From assembly GCF_025215495.1 (NCBI RefSeq), contig NZ_CP104302.1, forward strand, positions 2,232,001-2,296,000: 64,000 nucleotides of DNA. Reading direction: 5' to 3'. Below are positions 40,040 through 49,746 of the stretch, piece by piece. The stretch is from Mycolicibacterium brumae (GTDB lineage Bacteria > Actinomycetota > Actinomycetes > Mycobacteriales > Mycobacteriaceae). Each line of letters opens with the position of its first letter. Position 1 is the stretch's first letter. The position numbers were made by a program, and so were the translations under genes. The notes under the pieces are model-generated. The model was given only the letters and a program-made list of their open reading frames with translations. It searched no databases and was not told where the DNA came from.

Positions 40040-42046
40040 TCAGCCTATGCGTAGCGGGTCGATCTGCACGCGCACCGGGTCGTGTTCGCGGCGCGCCGAG
40101 AGCACCCCGGTGGCGCGGCGCAGCGCTCCGGCCAGGTCGAGGCCGCGGCCGCGCGGCACCCGAACCAGCATCCGGATCACCTCGGCGTCGGCGGGCAGCC
40201 CGGCCGGTCGGCGGACCCCGGCGGGCAGCTCCACCGGCCCGAGCACCTCGGCGCGCATCTCGGGTTCGCCCAGCCGGGACTCGGCCAGCAGCGCGGCGAC
40301 GGCGTCCGGCGGGCCGTCCAGCGCCGCCATATGCGCGCCCGGCGGCAGGCCCAGCGCGACGCGTTCGGCGAGCTCCGCGCCGGCGTGCCCGACCGGGTCC
40401 CAGCGGATCAGCGCCTGCACCACCGGGATCGCGGCCTCGGCGACGAGGGTGACCGTTCCGCCGTCGCGGCCGGGTGCCACCAGCGCGGCGGCGGCCATCC
40501 AGCGGCGCAGCGCGTCCTCGGCCGCACGCAGGTCGGCCCGGCCCAGCAACGCCCAGCCGTCGAGCAGCAGCGCCGCGCCGTAGCCGTCGGGCGCCCGTGG
40601 CTCGGCGCCCGGGGTGGCGATGACCAGGGCCGGTCCCTCGGCGACCTCGGCGATCCCGGTTTCCGCCGAGGAGGTGATGACGCTGACGCCGGGGAACGCG
40701 CGGCCGAGCTCTTCGGCGGTGCGCCGGGCGCCGACGACGACGGCCCGCACCTCGGTCGATCCGCAGGTCGCGCAACGCAGCGCGGGATCGCCGCGCCCGC
40801 ACCAGCGGCAGGTCGCCCCCGAGCCGCCGGAGGTCAGCGCCAGCGGCCCGGTGCAGTGCCGGCAGCGCGCCACGGCCCGGCATTTCGCGCAGGCCAGCGC
40901 CGGCACGTAGCCCCGGCGGGGCACCTGGACCAGCACCGGGCGCTGCCGGTCCAGGGCGGCGCGGGCGTTTCGCAGCGCCATCGAGGGCAGCCGGGCGGTG
41001 TGCGCGGCGGGATCGCGTTCCTGGGCGTGCCCGTCGTCGTCGAGGGCGACGATCCGCGGGCTGGCGGCGCGCAGCGTCTCGCGGGTGGCCAGCAGGTCGT
41101 GCGCCCAACCGGACTCCACCATCGCCTGGGCTTCGGCGGTGCGGGCGAACCCGCCGATGACCGCGGCGCAGCGCAGCTGATGGGCGCGCAGCATGGCGAC
41201 CTCGCGGGCGTGCGGGTACGGCGCGCGGGGTTCGGCGAGGGTGTCCTCGCCGTCGTCCCAGACCAGCACGAGTCCGAGGTTGCCGACCGGGGCAAACACC
41301 GCGCTGCGGGTGCCGATCACCACCCGCCGCGATCCGCGCAGCACCGACAGCCAGCGGGTGTAGCGCTGGGACGGGCCCAGCCCGGCCGACAAGGCGACGA
41401 CAGTGTCGGCGCCGCAGGTCTGCGCCGCGGCGGCCGCGAGCGCGTCGACGTCGCGTTGGTCCGGGACGATGGCCAGCACCGAACGTCCGCCGGCACAGGC
41501 TGCGGCCGCCGCCTCGGCGAACCTGGTGGGCCAGCTCTCCCCCGGCAGCGCCTGCCACACCGCGCGGACGGCCTTGCCGTCGCCGAGGGCGGTCAGGAAT
41601 TGGTCGCCGCCGCGGTAGCGCGCCCAGTGCTCGGCCTCCGGTGGCGGCACGAACAGTTCGGCCGGCGCCGGGCTCGGTTTCTTCTCGGCCGTCGCGTGGC
41701 GGGGCGGGATGGCCAGCCGCAGCACGTCGGCGCGGGTGCCGGCGTACCGGGCGGCCACCGCTTCGGTGAGCCGGCGCACCTCGGGGGTGAGCACCGGTTC
41801 CGGGGAGATGACGCGGTCGAGCCAGCCGAGTCGGCCGTCGTGGTCGGTGTCGGAGCGACGTTCCAGCACGAACGCGTCGACCAGCCGGCCGCTGAACCGG
41901 ACCCGGACCCGGGTGCCGGGCTGGGCGTCGTCGGACTGCTCGGCGCTGACCAGGTAGTCGAAGTCGCGATCCAGGTGCGGAACGGTGAGCATCGGCAGCA
42001 CCCGCGCGATGGGCTCGTGCGCGGCGGCCTGCCGGGTGCTGGTCAT
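40040..42046 (-). CDS. priA: PriA-type replication restart protein with degenerate helicase motifs
   Basis: Primosomal protein N' homologue, 668 residues. The N-terminal DNA-binding domain ([21 protein letters not shown]) and the zinc-binding cysteine cluster ([27 protein letters not shown]) are well kept. The helicase core is not: at the Walker A position the sequence reads [11 protein letters not shown] with no GxGKT, and the DEAH region reads [11 protein letters not shown]. Loss of these motifs is known for actinobacterial PriA, so it is probably a structural restart factor without helicase activity. The ATG at 42046 overlaps the stop of the upstream YhhN gene (ATGA). Confidence 0.9.
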   Translation of the reverse strand: MTSTRQAAAHEPIARVLPMLTVPHLDRDFDYLVSAEQSDDAQPGTRVRVRFSGRLVDAFVLERRSDTDHDGRLGWLDRVISPEPVLTPEVRRLTEAVAARYAGTRADVLRLAIPPRHATAEKKPSPAPAELFVPPPEAEHWARYRGGDQFLTALGDGKAVRAVWQALPGESWPTRFAEAAAAACAGGRSVLAIVPDQRDVDALAAAAAQTCGADTVVALSAGLGPSQRYTRWLSVLRGSRRVVIGTRSAVFAPVGNLGLVLVWDDGEDTLAEPRAPYPHAREVAMLRAHQLRCAAVIGGFARTAEAQAMVESGWAHDLLATRETLRAASPRIVALDDDGHAQERDPAAHTARLPSMALRNARAALDRQRPVLVQVPRRGYVPALACAKCRAVARCRHCTGPLALTSGGSGATCRWCGRGDPALRCATCGSTEVRAVVVGARRTAEELGRAFPGVSVITSSAETGIAEVAEGPALVIATPGAEPRAPDGYGAALLLDGWALLGRADLRAAEDALRRWMAAAALVAPGRDGGTVTLVAEAAIPVVQALIRWDPVGHAGAELAERVALGLPPGAHMAALDGPPDAVAALLAESRLGEPEMRAEVLGPVELPAGVRRPAGLPADAEVIRMLVRVPRGRGLDLAGALRRATGVLSARREHDPVRVQIDPLRIG

Positions 42047-42762
42047 GGGCTTGTTGTAGCAGGTGACTCCGACGTTTCCGTGCGGCGGAAGAAGAATCCG
42101 GCGGTGATCGACAACTGCGCGATCGCGTAGAACCACCAGATCGGCACGGCCAGCAGTTCGTCCTGCCGGACGAAGACGCTGATCCCGATCATCGCGTCGG
42201 AGGTCGCGAAACACAGCGCGCCGGCGGCGGTCCAGTTGGTGGGCAGCCGGGCCAGCAGCGCGGCGCCGACCATGGCGGCGATCACCAGCATGTAGACGGT
42301 GACCGGAACGGTCAGCTCGCCCAGGTGCGGCCAGAACCAGACCAGCAACCCCAGGCACACGGCGAACACGATCGCCGCGCCGGCCAGTCGGCCTGGGCGG
42401 CGCTGTGCCAGCGGGGCCAGCACCACGAGATAACAGAGGTGGGCCAGCAGGAACGAGCCGAGGCCGCCCACGAACGACGGCGCCCACCACGGCATGGCCA
42501 GCAGGAAGTCCCCGGACGCGGAGAACAGCAGCGCCGCGATCAGCCAGATCCGTTCCCGCCTGTTCGAGTGGAACGCCGCGGCGGCCGCCAGCAGCAGCGC
42601 CATCGTCGCCTTCACCGCCGGCTGCCCGGGGAACTGCCCGGTCAGGTCGGCGCCGGCCGGGTGGGAGACCGCGGCGACGATCAGGAACACCCCGTAGCCC
42701 GCGCCGGCGATGGCCGCGGCCAGCCACAACCCGCGGAGTCGGGTTGCGTACCGTGATCCCAT
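42043..42762 (-). CDS. YhhN/TMEM86-family membrane protein (lysoplasmalogenase-like)
   Basis: A 239-residue protein with about eight hydrophobic segments ([47 protein letters not shown] split, ITAGFFFRR) matching the YhhN family, some of which cleave the vinyl ether of lysoplasmalogens. Bacterial substrates are mostly unknown. Stop overlaps the priA start. The likely ATG (42762) overlaps the ATG of the divergent esterase gene; longer in-frame starts exist but would lie inside that gene. Confidence 0.82.
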   Translation of the reverse strand: MGSRYATRLRGLWLAAAIAGAGYGVFLIVAAVSHPAGADLTGQFPGQPAVKATMALLLAAAAAFHSNRRERIWLIAALLFSASGDFLLAMPWWAPSFVGGLGSFLLAHLCYLVVLAPLAQRRPGRLAGAAIVFAVCLGLLVWFWPHLGELTVPVTVYMLVIAAMVGAALLARLPTNWTAAGALCFATSDAMIGISVFVRQDELLAVPIWWFYAIAQLSITAGFFFRRTETSESPATTSP

Positions 42763-43681
42763 GGCTGCCATCGACGACATCTTGCAGAAGGTACTCGACG
42801 CCGTTCCCTTCGAACTATCCCTCGAGGACGGCCCGGAGGCGGCTCGGGCGAGTTTCCGCAATCTGCCGCGGCGGCCCGGGAACCCCGACGTCCGCGCCGA
42901 AGATGTCGCCATCGACGGCCCGGCCGGGGATCTGAGCTTGCGGATCTACACCCCGCCGGGCGCCGGAACCGGCTCACCGGTGGTGCTTTTCGTTCATGGC
43001 GGTGGGTTCGTGGTGGGCGATCTGGACACCTACGACTCCGTCGCCCGCGATCACGCCGTCGGCGCGGATGCCGTCGTGGTCGCGGTGGATTATCGGCTGG
43101 CGCCCGAACATCCCTTCCCGGCTGCCCCCGACGACGTGTGGGCGGCGCTGCAGTGGGTGGCCGCCAACGCGTCGTCGTTCGGCGCGGACTCGGGACGTCT
43201 GGCGGTGGCCGGCGACTCCGCGGGCGGCAACCTGGCCGCGGGCGCGGCGCTGCGGGCCCGCGACGCAGGACTGGCACTGGCGTTCCAGTTGCTCTGGTAT
43301 CCGTCGGTGGTCTGGGACACCAGCCTGCCGTCGTTCACCGAGAACGCGCACGCCCCGATCCTGACCACCGCGGCGGTGGCGGCGTTCTCGAGCGCCTACG
43401 CCCGGCACGTGGACCTGGCCGAGGCGCCGGCGATCCTCATCCCGGGCCGCGCCGAGCTGGCCGGGGTGGCCCCCGCGTTCGTCGCCGTCGCCGGCCACGA
43501 CCCGCTACGCGACGACGGCGTCCGCTACGCCGAACTGCTGGCGGCCGCGGGGGTGCCGGTCGGTGTGGAGGTGGCCTCGGACATGGTGCACGGTTTCATC
43601 GCCTACAACGGCGTGGTGCCCGCCGCCACAGCCGCCACCGGGCGTGGGCTGGCAGCCTTGCGGGCCTCGCTGCACGACTAG
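42761..43681 (+). CDS. Hormone-sensitive-lipase family esterase (LipH/LipI-like)
   Basis: Carboxylesterase of 306 residues, cytosolic (no signal peptide). HSL signatures are clear: the oxyanion motif [15 protein letters not shown] near residue 79, the nucleophile GDSAGGN near 150, catalytic Asp in GHDPLRDDG near 246 and His in DMVHGFIAY near 277. Homologues lie next to priA in M. tuberculosis (lipH, lipI). Natural substrate is unknown, probably short-chain esters. Followed after nine bases by nat. Confidence 0.92.
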   Translation: MAAIDDILQKVLDAVPFELSLEDGPEAARASFRNLPRRPGNPDVRAEDVAIDGPAGDLSLRIYTPPGAGTGSPVVLFVHGGGFVVGDLDTYDSVARDHAVGADAVVVAVDYRLAPEHPFPAAPDDVWAALQWVAANASSFGADSGRLAVAGDSAGGNLAAGAALRARDAGLALAFQLLWYPSVVWDTSLPSFTENAHAPILTTAAVAAFSSAYARHVDLAEAPAILIPGRAELAGVAPAFVAVAGHDPLRDDGVRYAELLAAAGVPVGVEVASDMVHGFIAYNGVVPAATAATGRGLAALRASLHD

Positions 43682-43690
43682 GGTGCGGAC

Positions 43691-44521
43691 ATGAATTCCG
43701 CAGTGGCCGAGTACTTTCGGCGGATCGAGCATCACGGACCCGCGGACCCGTCGCGGGAGCTGCTGGCGACGCTGGTGACGGCGCACCTTCGGCACATCCC
43801 GTTCGAGAATCTCGATCCGCTGACCGGGATCCCGGTTGCGGATCTGAGCGCCGAGGCGCTGTTCGCCAAGATGGTCAGCCGGCGCCGTGGCGGCTTCTGT
43901 TTCGAACAGAATGGCCTGCTCGGCCATGTGCTCGACGCGCTCGGCTACGACGTGGCGCGGCTGACCGGCCGGGTGGTGTGGATGCGACCGGACGGCCTGG
44001 CGTCGGCGCCGCAGGCGCTGACCCACCAACTGTTGTCGGTGACGGTTCCCGGCCAGCCGGGGCGCGTGCTCGTCGACGTCGGTTTCGGCGGCCCCACGCC
44101 GAGCGCGCCGCTGGACTTCGTTGTTGACGTCGTGCAACCTACGCCGAACGGCGACTACCGCATCGGCCGGCACGGCGACGGCTACGTCCTGGAGACGTTC
44201 CTGCGGGATTCCTGGCTGCCGATGTATGTGTTCGCCGATCAGCCGCGGCCGCCTATCGACCTACAGGTCGGCAGTTGGTATGTGTCCACCTACCCGGATT
44301 CGATCTTCCTTCACAACGTGATCGCCACCCGGATCATCGACGGCGCCCGCTGGAACCTCAGCGGAGACAAGCTGTCGGTGCATCGCGTCGGGGAACCGAG
44401 CGAACAACGCGTCCTCGACGACGCCGACGCGGTGCTGGAGATGCTGGCGGGACCGTTTGGCATCGACCTGTCCGATATCGCGGAGCTACGGTCTCGGGTG
44501 GCCGCGACGCTGACACGTTGA
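43691..44521 (+). CDS. nat: Arylamine N-acetyltransferase
   Basis: Transfers acetyl or propionyl groups from CoA to arylamines and hydrazines, including isoniazid. The 276-residue length is typical. The catalytic triad is visible: Cys70 in RRGGFCFEQN, His112 in THQLLSV and Asp129 in VDVGFGG. In M. tuberculosis nat sits in the cholesterol-degradation cluster, so its position here, nine bases downstream of an HSL esterase, is different; co-transcription with that esterase is likely. Confidence 0.95.
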   Translation: MNSAVAEYFRRIEHHGPADPSRELLATLVTAHLRHIPFENLDPLTGIPVADLSAEALFAKMVSRRRGGFCFEQNGLLGHVLDALGYDVARLTGRVVWMRPDGLASAPQALTHQLLSVTVPGQPGRVLVDVGFGGPTPSAPLDFVVDVVQPTPNGDYRIGRHGDGYVLETFLRDSWLPMYVFADQPRPPIDLQVGSWYVSTYPDSIFLHNVIATRIIDGARWNLSGDKLSVHRVGEPSEQRVLDDADAVLEMLAGPFGIDLSDIAELRSRVAATLTR

Positions 44522-44582
44522 GTCGCCGCAGCGCGAGTCCGTGAGCGACGGCGACGCCACCGCCGACGGCCCAAGCCCTGAT

Positions 44583-45317
44583 TCAGGCGCCCAGCGCGCG
44601 AAGGTGACGGCGGTAAGCGGCGCGGCCCTGCGGGGTCAGCGACAGCCACGTCTGTTCCCCGTCATCGTGTGTGGCAGCGTAATCCGCGGCGACCATGTCG
44701 GGAATGCACGCGAGGACGTCGACGTCACCGGTCAGGTGGGCCACGGCGCCGCTGTCAACCTCGCGCGCATACGCCAGCGCGGCGCAGGCACGCAACTGCC
44801 GTACCGGCTCGATCAGCGGGTCCAGCGCGGGCGGCTGGTCGGGCGCCTCCAGCAAAGGAGGGCTGTCGATGCCGGTGGGGTCAAGACGCACGACCAGCGA
44901 TTCGCTGTACCGGAACCACGCCGCGCCCAGCAGGGCTGCCAGCGGATAGGCAACATACCGCACGCTCGAGCCGGTACCCACGAAGACCACCGGCACCGAC
45001 AGCACCAGCCACCCAACCAGGTAAGCCAAGCGGCCCAGGCGCATCGCCCGCCGTGAGTACAACCGCGGCCCGCGAACTGCCCCGGCGGGCGAATCGCGGC
45101 ACACCAGCCTCATCGAGCCCAGCCATGCCAACATGACAATTACAGCCAACAGAGAAAACCATGACCCCATCAGATCCGAGAGCCAGGGGCTTGCGGCGAA
45201 CAATCCAAACGGCACGAGGAACCATAGGGTGACCCAAACGGGGGGCTTCCCCGAAAACAGCTCGCGCCGAACGCGCGCAACGTCCGCGAGGGTTCCGGCT
45301 TCCTCGGTGACGATCAT
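44583..45317 (-). CDS. Hypothetical membrane protein with C-terminal winged-helix-like segment
   Basis: A 244-residue protein I do not recognise. Four hydrophobic segments lie at about residues 28-42, 50-68, 94-115 and 122-138. The C-terminal part (LDPLIEPVRQLRACAALAYAR ... LTPQGRAAYRRHLRAL) resembles the end of MarR-like winged helix domains. The 5' end is partly duplicated in the upstream spacer. It converges with nat, 61 bp between stops. Base composition and codon choice are slightly less GC-biased than neighbours, consistent with an acquired gene. Confidence 0.7.
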   Translation of the reverse strand: MIVTEEAGTLADVARVRRELFSGKPPVWVTLWFLVPFGLFAASPWLSDLMGSWFSLLAVIVMLAWLGSMRLVCRDSPAGAVRGPRLYSRRAMRLGRLAYLVGWLVLSVPVVFVGTGSSVRYVAYPLAALLGAAWFRYSESLVVRLDPTGIDSPPLLEAPDQPPALDPLIEPVRQLRACAALAYAREVDSGAVAHLTGDVDVLACIPDMVAADYAATHDDGEQTWLSLTPQGRAAYRRHLRALGA

Positions 45318-45439
45318 GGATCTGAAGCTACCGGCAGCCGGCGGGGGTTCAGCGCGGCAATTTCACGCGCCCAGCGCCGCACCCGCTTTCACGGACTCCC
45401 GCGTTCGGCGAACGCATACGACCACGCGATTCGCCGATG

Positions 45440-45525
45440 CGGCACAACGCCCGACGGGTCCGGTAGACGTCGTCGAGGGTTCCGGCTTATGCGGTGATGA
45501 TCACGGACCTGAAGCTACCGGGGCG
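45440..45525 (-). pseudogene. Broken partial duplicate of the 5' end of the hypothetical membrane protein gene
   Basis: About 50 bp around the start codon of the gene ending at 45317 recur at 45473-45523 with ~85% identity by eye. Translated from GTG 45505 the copy reads Met-Ile-Ile-Thr-Ala-stop-Ala-Gly-Thr-Leu-Asp-Asp-Val, against MIVTEEAGTLADV in the intact gene. Similarity fades after ~20 codons. An in-frame TAA shows it is dead. Confidence 0.7.
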
Positions 45526-46453
45526 CGGAGCCGAGCTGGATTTCGGCCAGGACGCCGTGATGATCCGAACCCGGAAGTCGCACCCGGCCGAAGGTCAACG
45601 GTGTGACTCCGCGCGCCAAAATCCGATCGATGGCCAACACTGCGGGGTACCGGCGGCCGGCCGGATAGGTCGCCACGATTCCCGACCCCAGGAACTCCGC
45701 GGCGTCGATCAGGTTTTGCCCGGCGTCACCGCCGGCCGCCAGCAGCTTGCGGTAGCGCTTGTGGTCCCAGGTCGCGTTGAAGTCCGCGCCCACGATCAGC
45801 GGTAGGCGCTCCGCGGCCAGCACGGTGGCGATGTCGTCGAGCTCCCGCGCCCACCGCTGTGTCGGCGGAAGAAACGGCGGAATCGGGTGCAGCGCATACA
45901 AGGCGACGGGTGCGGCGCCGGGGGGTGAGATCACCGCCCGCAGGTTCTGGTGCGCGAGCCCGGGCAGCACGGAGGTGTCGGTGAGCGGAAAACGCGAATA
46001 GATGCCGCCCCCCGTGCCGCCGTCTTGGGGCATCAGATACGCGTGTCCGAGCACATCGGTCAGCCCGGCTCCGGCAAGCCTGCCGACGGCTTCCTCGGTC
46101 AACTCCGAGACTGTCAGCACGTCGGCGCGTTCCCGGCGAACGAGGTCCACCAGCGCGTTGGCGTCGGCCCGGCCGAACAGGATGTTCGCCTGCAGCAGCG
46201 TCAGCGTCGGCATATCGGCGACGGCCGTGGGTTTGGCGCCCAGATACAGCGGCGCCTGCGCCAGCAGTCCGACGGCTGTGACGCACAACGCCGCGGCGGC
46301 CATGCGCCACCACCGCGCGCCGAGCAGCACAATCACAGCGGCGGCGGTGAGCGCGGTGAACACCGGGCTGAACGAGGCCAGCAAGGTGACCGCGGTGCCG
46401 ACCGAGCCGACGAAATGAGCGGCCACCCCGACGGCGCCCACGACGGCGAGCAA
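45515..46453 (-). CDS. Endonuclease/exonuclease/phosphatase (EEP) family membrane protein
   Basis: Two or three N-terminal membrane segments (about residues 1-28, 30-45 and 52-70) followed by an EEP domain: LTLLQANILFGRADANALVDL (Asn metal ligand), VSELTEEAVGRL (catalytic Glu), GIYSRFPL, NLRAVISPPG, VGADFNATWDH (Asp/Asn) and the terminal GSDHHGVLAEI His pair. Such proteins include phospholipid- or nucleic-acid-cleaving phosphodiesterases; the substrate is unknown. Only a TTG (46453) is available as start. Upstream the frame is open for ~20 codons and then stops inside the 60-bp repeat array, so the natural start may have been altered by the repeats. Confidence 0.8.
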   Translation of the reverse strand: MLAVVGAVGVAAHFVGSVGTAVTLLASFSPVFTALTAAAVIVLLGARWWRMAAAALCVTAVGLLAQAPLYLGAKPTAVADMPTLTLLQANILFGRADANALVDLVRRERADVLTVSELTEEAVGRLAGAGLTDVLGHAYLMPQDGGTGGGIYSRFPLTDTSVLPGLAHQNLRAVISPPGAAPVALYALHPIPPFLPPTQRWARELDDIATVLAAERLPLIVGADFNATWDHKRYRKLLAAGGDAGQNLIDAAEFLGSGIVATYPAGRRYPAVLAIDRILARGVTPLTFGRVRLPGSDHHGVLAEIQLGSAPR

Positions 46454-46514
46454 CGCGCCGCCAGCGCCGGCGATTAGTCGAATCGCCTTCAGACTCTGTC
46501 CATTTCGGTTGGCT

Positions 46515-46860
46515 CCTCAGCCGGGCTCGTTCCTCGCCCGTCATCGTCATTAGACGGCGTCCATTCGTCCAACTCCTCAGCCGGGCTCGTTCCTCGCCCG
46601 TCATCGTCATTAGACGGCGTCCATTCGTCCAACTCCTCAGCCGGGCTCGTTCCTCGCCCGTCATCGTCACTAGACGGCGTCCATTCGTCCAACTCCTCAG
46701 CCGGGCTCGTTCCTCGCCCGTCATCGTCACTAGACGGCGTCCATTCGTCCAACTCCTCAGCCGGGCTCGTTCCTCGCCCGTCATCGTCACTAGACGGCGT
46801 CCATTCGTCCAACTCCTCAGCCGGGCTCGTTCCTCGCCCGTCATCGTCACTAGACGGAAG
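46515..46860. repeat. 60-bp tandem repeat array, about six copies, between metK and the EEP gene
   Basis: Period exactly 60 bp; units differ only at 46550/46610/46670-type positions (t or c before TAGACGG). Each unit contains TCAGCCGGGCTCGTTCCTCG and a hairpin CGGGC-TCGTTCCTC-GCCCG (first at 46522-46540, then every 60 bp to 46822-46840). The metK stop codon lies at the end of the last unit and each unit boundary repeats the last bases of metK (CCGTCTAG on the minus strand). Because 60 is a multiple of three, two frames stay open and encode 20-residue peptide repeats, but I do not regard these as genes. Strong VNTR candidate. Confidence 0.95.
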
Positions 46861-48061
46861 CCTTGAGGTCCTCGACCTTGTTCAGCCGCTCCCAGGGCAC
46901 GTCGAGGTCGTCGCGGCCGAAGTGGCCATAGGCGGCGGTCTTGGCGTAGATCGGGCGCAGCAGGTCCAGATCGCGGACGATCGCGCCGGGACGCAGGTCG
47001 AACACGCTGGTGATGGCCTTCTGGATGCGGGCCGGGTCGAAGTTCTCGGTGCCGAACGTCTCGACGAACAACCCCACCGGCTCGGCCTTGCCGATCGCGT
47101 AGGCGACCTGCACCTCGGCCCGCTCGGCCAGTCCGGCGGCCACCACGTTCTTGGCCACCCAGCGCATCGCGTAGGCCGCCGAGCGGTCCACCTTCGACGG
47201 GTCCTTGCCGGAGAACGCCCCGCCACCGTGGCGGGCGAAGCCGCCGTAGGTGTCGACGATGATCTTGCGGCCGGTCAGCCCGGCGTCGCCCATCGGGCCA
47301 CCGATGACGAACTTGCCGGTCGGGTTGATCAGCAGCCGGAAGTCGGAGGTGTCCAGGCTGTCGTGCGCCAGTTCGGTCAGCACCGCGTCCACCACGGTCT
47401 CCCGGATGGCCGGGACCAGGGTGTTCTCCAGGTCGACGCCGTCGGCGTGCTGGGTGGACAGCACCACGGTGTCCAGCCGCAGCGCGGCGTTCCCGTCGTA
47501 CTGAATGGTGACCTGGGTCTTGCCGTCCGGGCGCAGGTAATCCAGCACGCCGTCCTTGCGGACCTTGGCCAGCCGACGCGACAGTCGGTGCGCCAGCGCG
47601 ATCGGCAGCGGCATGTACTCGGGGGTGTCGGTGTTGGCGTAGCCGAACATCAAGCCCTGGTCGCCGGCGCCTTGCAGGTCCAGCGGGTCCTGCTCGCCCT
47701 CGACGCGGGTCTCATAGGCGGTGTCCACGCCCTGGGCGATGTCCGGGGACTGCGCGCCGATGCCGATGTTGACGCCGCAGGTCTCCCAGTCGAAGCCCTT
47801 CTCCGAGGAGTCGTAGCCGATCTCCCGGATGGTCTCCCGGACGGTCTGGTTGATGTTCGCGAAGGCCTTGCGGGCACTGGTGGTGACCTCGCCGATGACG
47901 TGCACCTGCCCGGTGGTCACCGCGGTCTCGACCGCAACCCGAGACTTGGGATCGTCGGCCAGCAGCGAGTCGAGGATCGAATCGCTGATGGCGTCACAGA
48001 TCTTGTCGGGATGCCCCTCGGTCACCGATTCACTGGTGAACAGCCGACCACCTTCGCCCAC
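46850..48061 (-). CDS. metK: S-adenosylmethionine synthetase
   Basis: Makes SAM from methionine and ATP. The 403-residue protein has [17 protein letters not shown], the [14 protein letters not shown] motif, [12 protein letters not shown] (hexapeptide-like ATP motif), and [16 protein letters not shown] with [10 protein letters not shown] choose GTG 48061 ([12 protein letters not shown]) because GGGAGG lies seven bases upstream; the in-frame GTG at 48076 would precede that ribosome binding site. The stop codon lies at the edge of the 60-bp array, so the 3' UTR is made of hairpin repeats. Confidence 0.96.
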   Translation of the reverse strand: MGEGGRLFTSESVTEGHPDKICDAISDSILDSLLADDPKSRVAVETAVTTGQVHVIGEVTTSARKAFANINQTVRETIREIGYDSSEKGFDWETCGVNIGIGAQSPDIAQGVDTAYETRVEGEQDPLDLQGAGDQGLMFGYANTDTPEYMPLPIALAHRLSRRLAKVRKDGVLDYLRPDGKTQVTIQYDGNAALRLDTVVLSTQHADGVDLENTLVPAIRETVVDAVLTELAHDSLDTSDFRLLINPTGKFVIGGPMGDAGLTGRKIIVDTYGGFARHGGGAFSGKDPSKVDRSAAYAMRWVAKNVVAAGLAERAEVQVAYAIGKAEPVGLFVETFGTENFDPARIQKAITSVFDLRPGAIVRDLDLLRPIYAKTAAYGHFGRDDLDVPWERLNKVEDLKASV

Positions 48062-48068
48062 GTTCAGG

Positions 48069-48074
48069 CCTCCC
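48069..48074 (-). promoter_or_regulatory. Ribosome binding site deciding the metK start
   Basis: GGGAGG on the minus strand, seven bases before GTG 48061. It would lie inside the coding region if GTG 48076 were used. Confidence 0.7.
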
Positions 48075-48149
48075 ACACGTCAACTCAGAAATTAGTCACT
48101 CAAAGCTTATCGTCGGCCCCTGACAGCGGGACCGCCCGGTGGCGCCGCG

Positions 48150-49388
48150 TCAGGATCGCTCGCGCAGCGCCCCCGCGACCGCGTCCACAATACGGCTCGC
48201 CATCAGCGTCTTGGAGCCGTGGCCGAGCACGGTCTCGCTGCCGTCGGCACCCAGCAACCATCCGGCGTTGTCGTCCACCTCGAACGCGCGGCCGTTCCCG
48301 ACGGCGTTGACGACCAGCAGGTCACAGCCCTTGCGGGCGAGTTTCGCGCGGGCGTGGAACAGCACATCCCCGCGGGCGTCGCCGGTCTCGGCGGCAAACC
48401 CGACGATGGCCGCCATCCGGGGCAACTCGCTGTCGGCGCGGGCGCGCACGGTGGCGGCCAGGATGTCGTCGTTACGGACCAGATCGATGCGCGACGGCTC
48501 CGAATCGGCGTCCTTCTTCATCTTCGACTCGGCGACAGCCGAAGGCCGGAAGTCGGCGACCGCGGCGGCCATCACCAGCGCGTCGGCCTCCGGGGCGAGC
48601 TTGGCGACCGTCTCGGCGAGTTGGGTGGCGGACCCGACGGGCACCACGTCCACCCCGGCGGGGTTCACCAGGCCGGTGGTGTTGGCCCCGATCAAGGTGA
48701 CCTCCGCGCCGCGCTGGGCGGCGACCCGGGCCACCGCGTAACCCTGCTTGCCGGAGCTCAGGTTGCCGATGAAACGCACCGGGTCCAGCGGCTCGCGGGT
48801 GCCACCGGCGGTGATCAGCAGCCGACGGCCGGTCAGGTCCCGCGGCAGCGCGTCGCCGCGGGCCAGCAGCAGCTCGGCGAAGGCGGCGATCTCGTCGGGT
48901 TCCGGCAGCCGGCCGGGCCCGCTGTCGGCGCCGGTGAGCCGGCCCGACGCCGGGTCCAGCACCACCGCGCCACGGCGGCGCAGGGTGGCGACGTTGTCGA
49001 CGGTGGCCGGATGCAGCCACATCTCGGTGTGCATGGCCGGGGCGAAAAGCACCGGGCAGTGCGCGGTCAACAGCGTGGCGGTGAGCAGGTCGTCGGCCCG
49101 CCCGGACGCGGCGCGGGCCAGCAGATCGGCGGTGGCCGGAGCGACCACGACCAGATCGGCGCCCTGGCCGAGCCGCACATGCGCGACCTCCGGCACGTCG
49201 GCGAAGACGCCGGTGCGCACCGGTTCCCCGGACAGCGCCTCAAAAGTGGCCGCGCCGACGAAGTTCAGCGCGGATTCGGTGGGCATGACGCGCACCTGGT
49301 GGCCGGCCTCTTTCAGCTGGCGGACCAGCGAACAGGCCTTGTAGGCGGCGATGCCGCCGGACACTCCGACGATGACGCGTTTGCCCAT
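48150..49388 (-). CDS. coaBC: Bifunctional phosphopantothenoylcysteine decarboxylase / phosphopantothenate-cysteine ligase
   Basis: Two consecutive steps of coenzyme A synthesis. In the 412-residue fusion, residues ~1-180 are the flavin-dependent CoaC decarboxylase (VIVGVSGGIAAYKACSLVRQL, FAPAMHTEMW with the catalytic His) and ~190-412 the CoaB ligase (LLITAGGTREPLDPVRFIGN, SSGKQGYAVA, and the KRKxD-like SKMKKDADSEP loop). The ATG at 49388 (MGKRVIVGV) is chosen; the 19-residue upstream extension lies in the rpoZ spacer. Called dfp in older annotation. Confidence 0.95.
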   Translation of the reverse strand: MGKRVIVGVSGGIAAYKACSLVRQLKEAGHQVRVMPTESALNFVGAATFEALSGEPVRTGVFADVPEVAHVRLGQGADLVVVAPATADLLARAASGRADDLLTATLLTAHCPVLFAPAMHTEMWLHPATVDNVATLRRRGAVVLDPASGRLTGADSGPGRLPEPDEIAAFAELLLARGDALPRDLTGRRLLITAGGTREPLDPVRFIGNLSSGKQGYAVARVAAQRGAEVTLIGANTTGLVNPAGVDVVPVGSATQLAETVAKLAPEADALVMAAAVADFRPSAVAESKMKKDADSEPSRIDLVRNDDILAATVRARADSELPRMAAIVGFAAETGDARGDVLFHARAKLARKGCDLLVVNAVGNGRAFEVDDNAGWLLGADGSETVLGHGSKTLMASRIVDAVAGALRERS

Positions 49389-49401
49389 CGGGGTGCGCCC
49401 G

Positions 49402-49710
49402 CTACTCGCCTTCGGTGTGCTCGAGCAGGTCGCCGTGGATCTCACGCATGGCGATCGACAGCGGCTTCTCCTGCAGGCCCGGCTCGACCAGCGGGCCGAC
49501 GTACTCCAGGATCCCGTCGCCGAGCTGGTTGTAGTAGTCGTTGATCTGCCGGGCGCGCTTGGCGGCGTAGATGACCAGCGCGTACTTGCTCGACGCGCGG
49601 TCCAGCAGGTCGTCGATGGGCGGGTTGGTGATGCCCAGCGGGGTGTCGTAGGCGTCGGCGTAGCCCGCGCCGCCCTGATCGGCGGGCAGCGTGTCGTTCG
49701 GGGTGCTCAC
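49402..49710 (-). CDS. rpoZ: RNA polymerase omega subunit
   Basis: Small assembly subunit of RNA polymerase. 102 residues with the omega core [33 protein letters not shown] and the C-terminal [15 protein letters not shown]. Start GTG 49710. It sits between gmk and coaBC, the conserved mycobacterial order gmk-rpoZ-dfp-metK. Confidence 0.96.
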   Translation of the reverse strand: MSTPNDTLPADQGGAGYADAYDTPLGITNPPIDDLLDRASSKYALVIYAAKRARQINDYYNQLGDGILEYVGPLVEPGLQEKPLSIAMREIHGDLLEHTEGE

Positions 49711-49746
49711 GAGTCAGATCTCCTACGAAATAAATGGATTGCGAAT

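Noticed and set aside
46489..46850. Open frames through the 60-bp array encoding 20-residue repeats ([20 protein letters not shown] and TGEERARLRSW types)
   Set aside because: They arise because the repeat length is divisible by three and lacks stops in two frames; no ribosome binding site and no conserved domain. They are treated as a DNA repeat.
46515..46860. Possible CRISPR array
   Set aside because: Units are identical head-to-tail 60-bp copies without unique spacers, and no cas genes are present.
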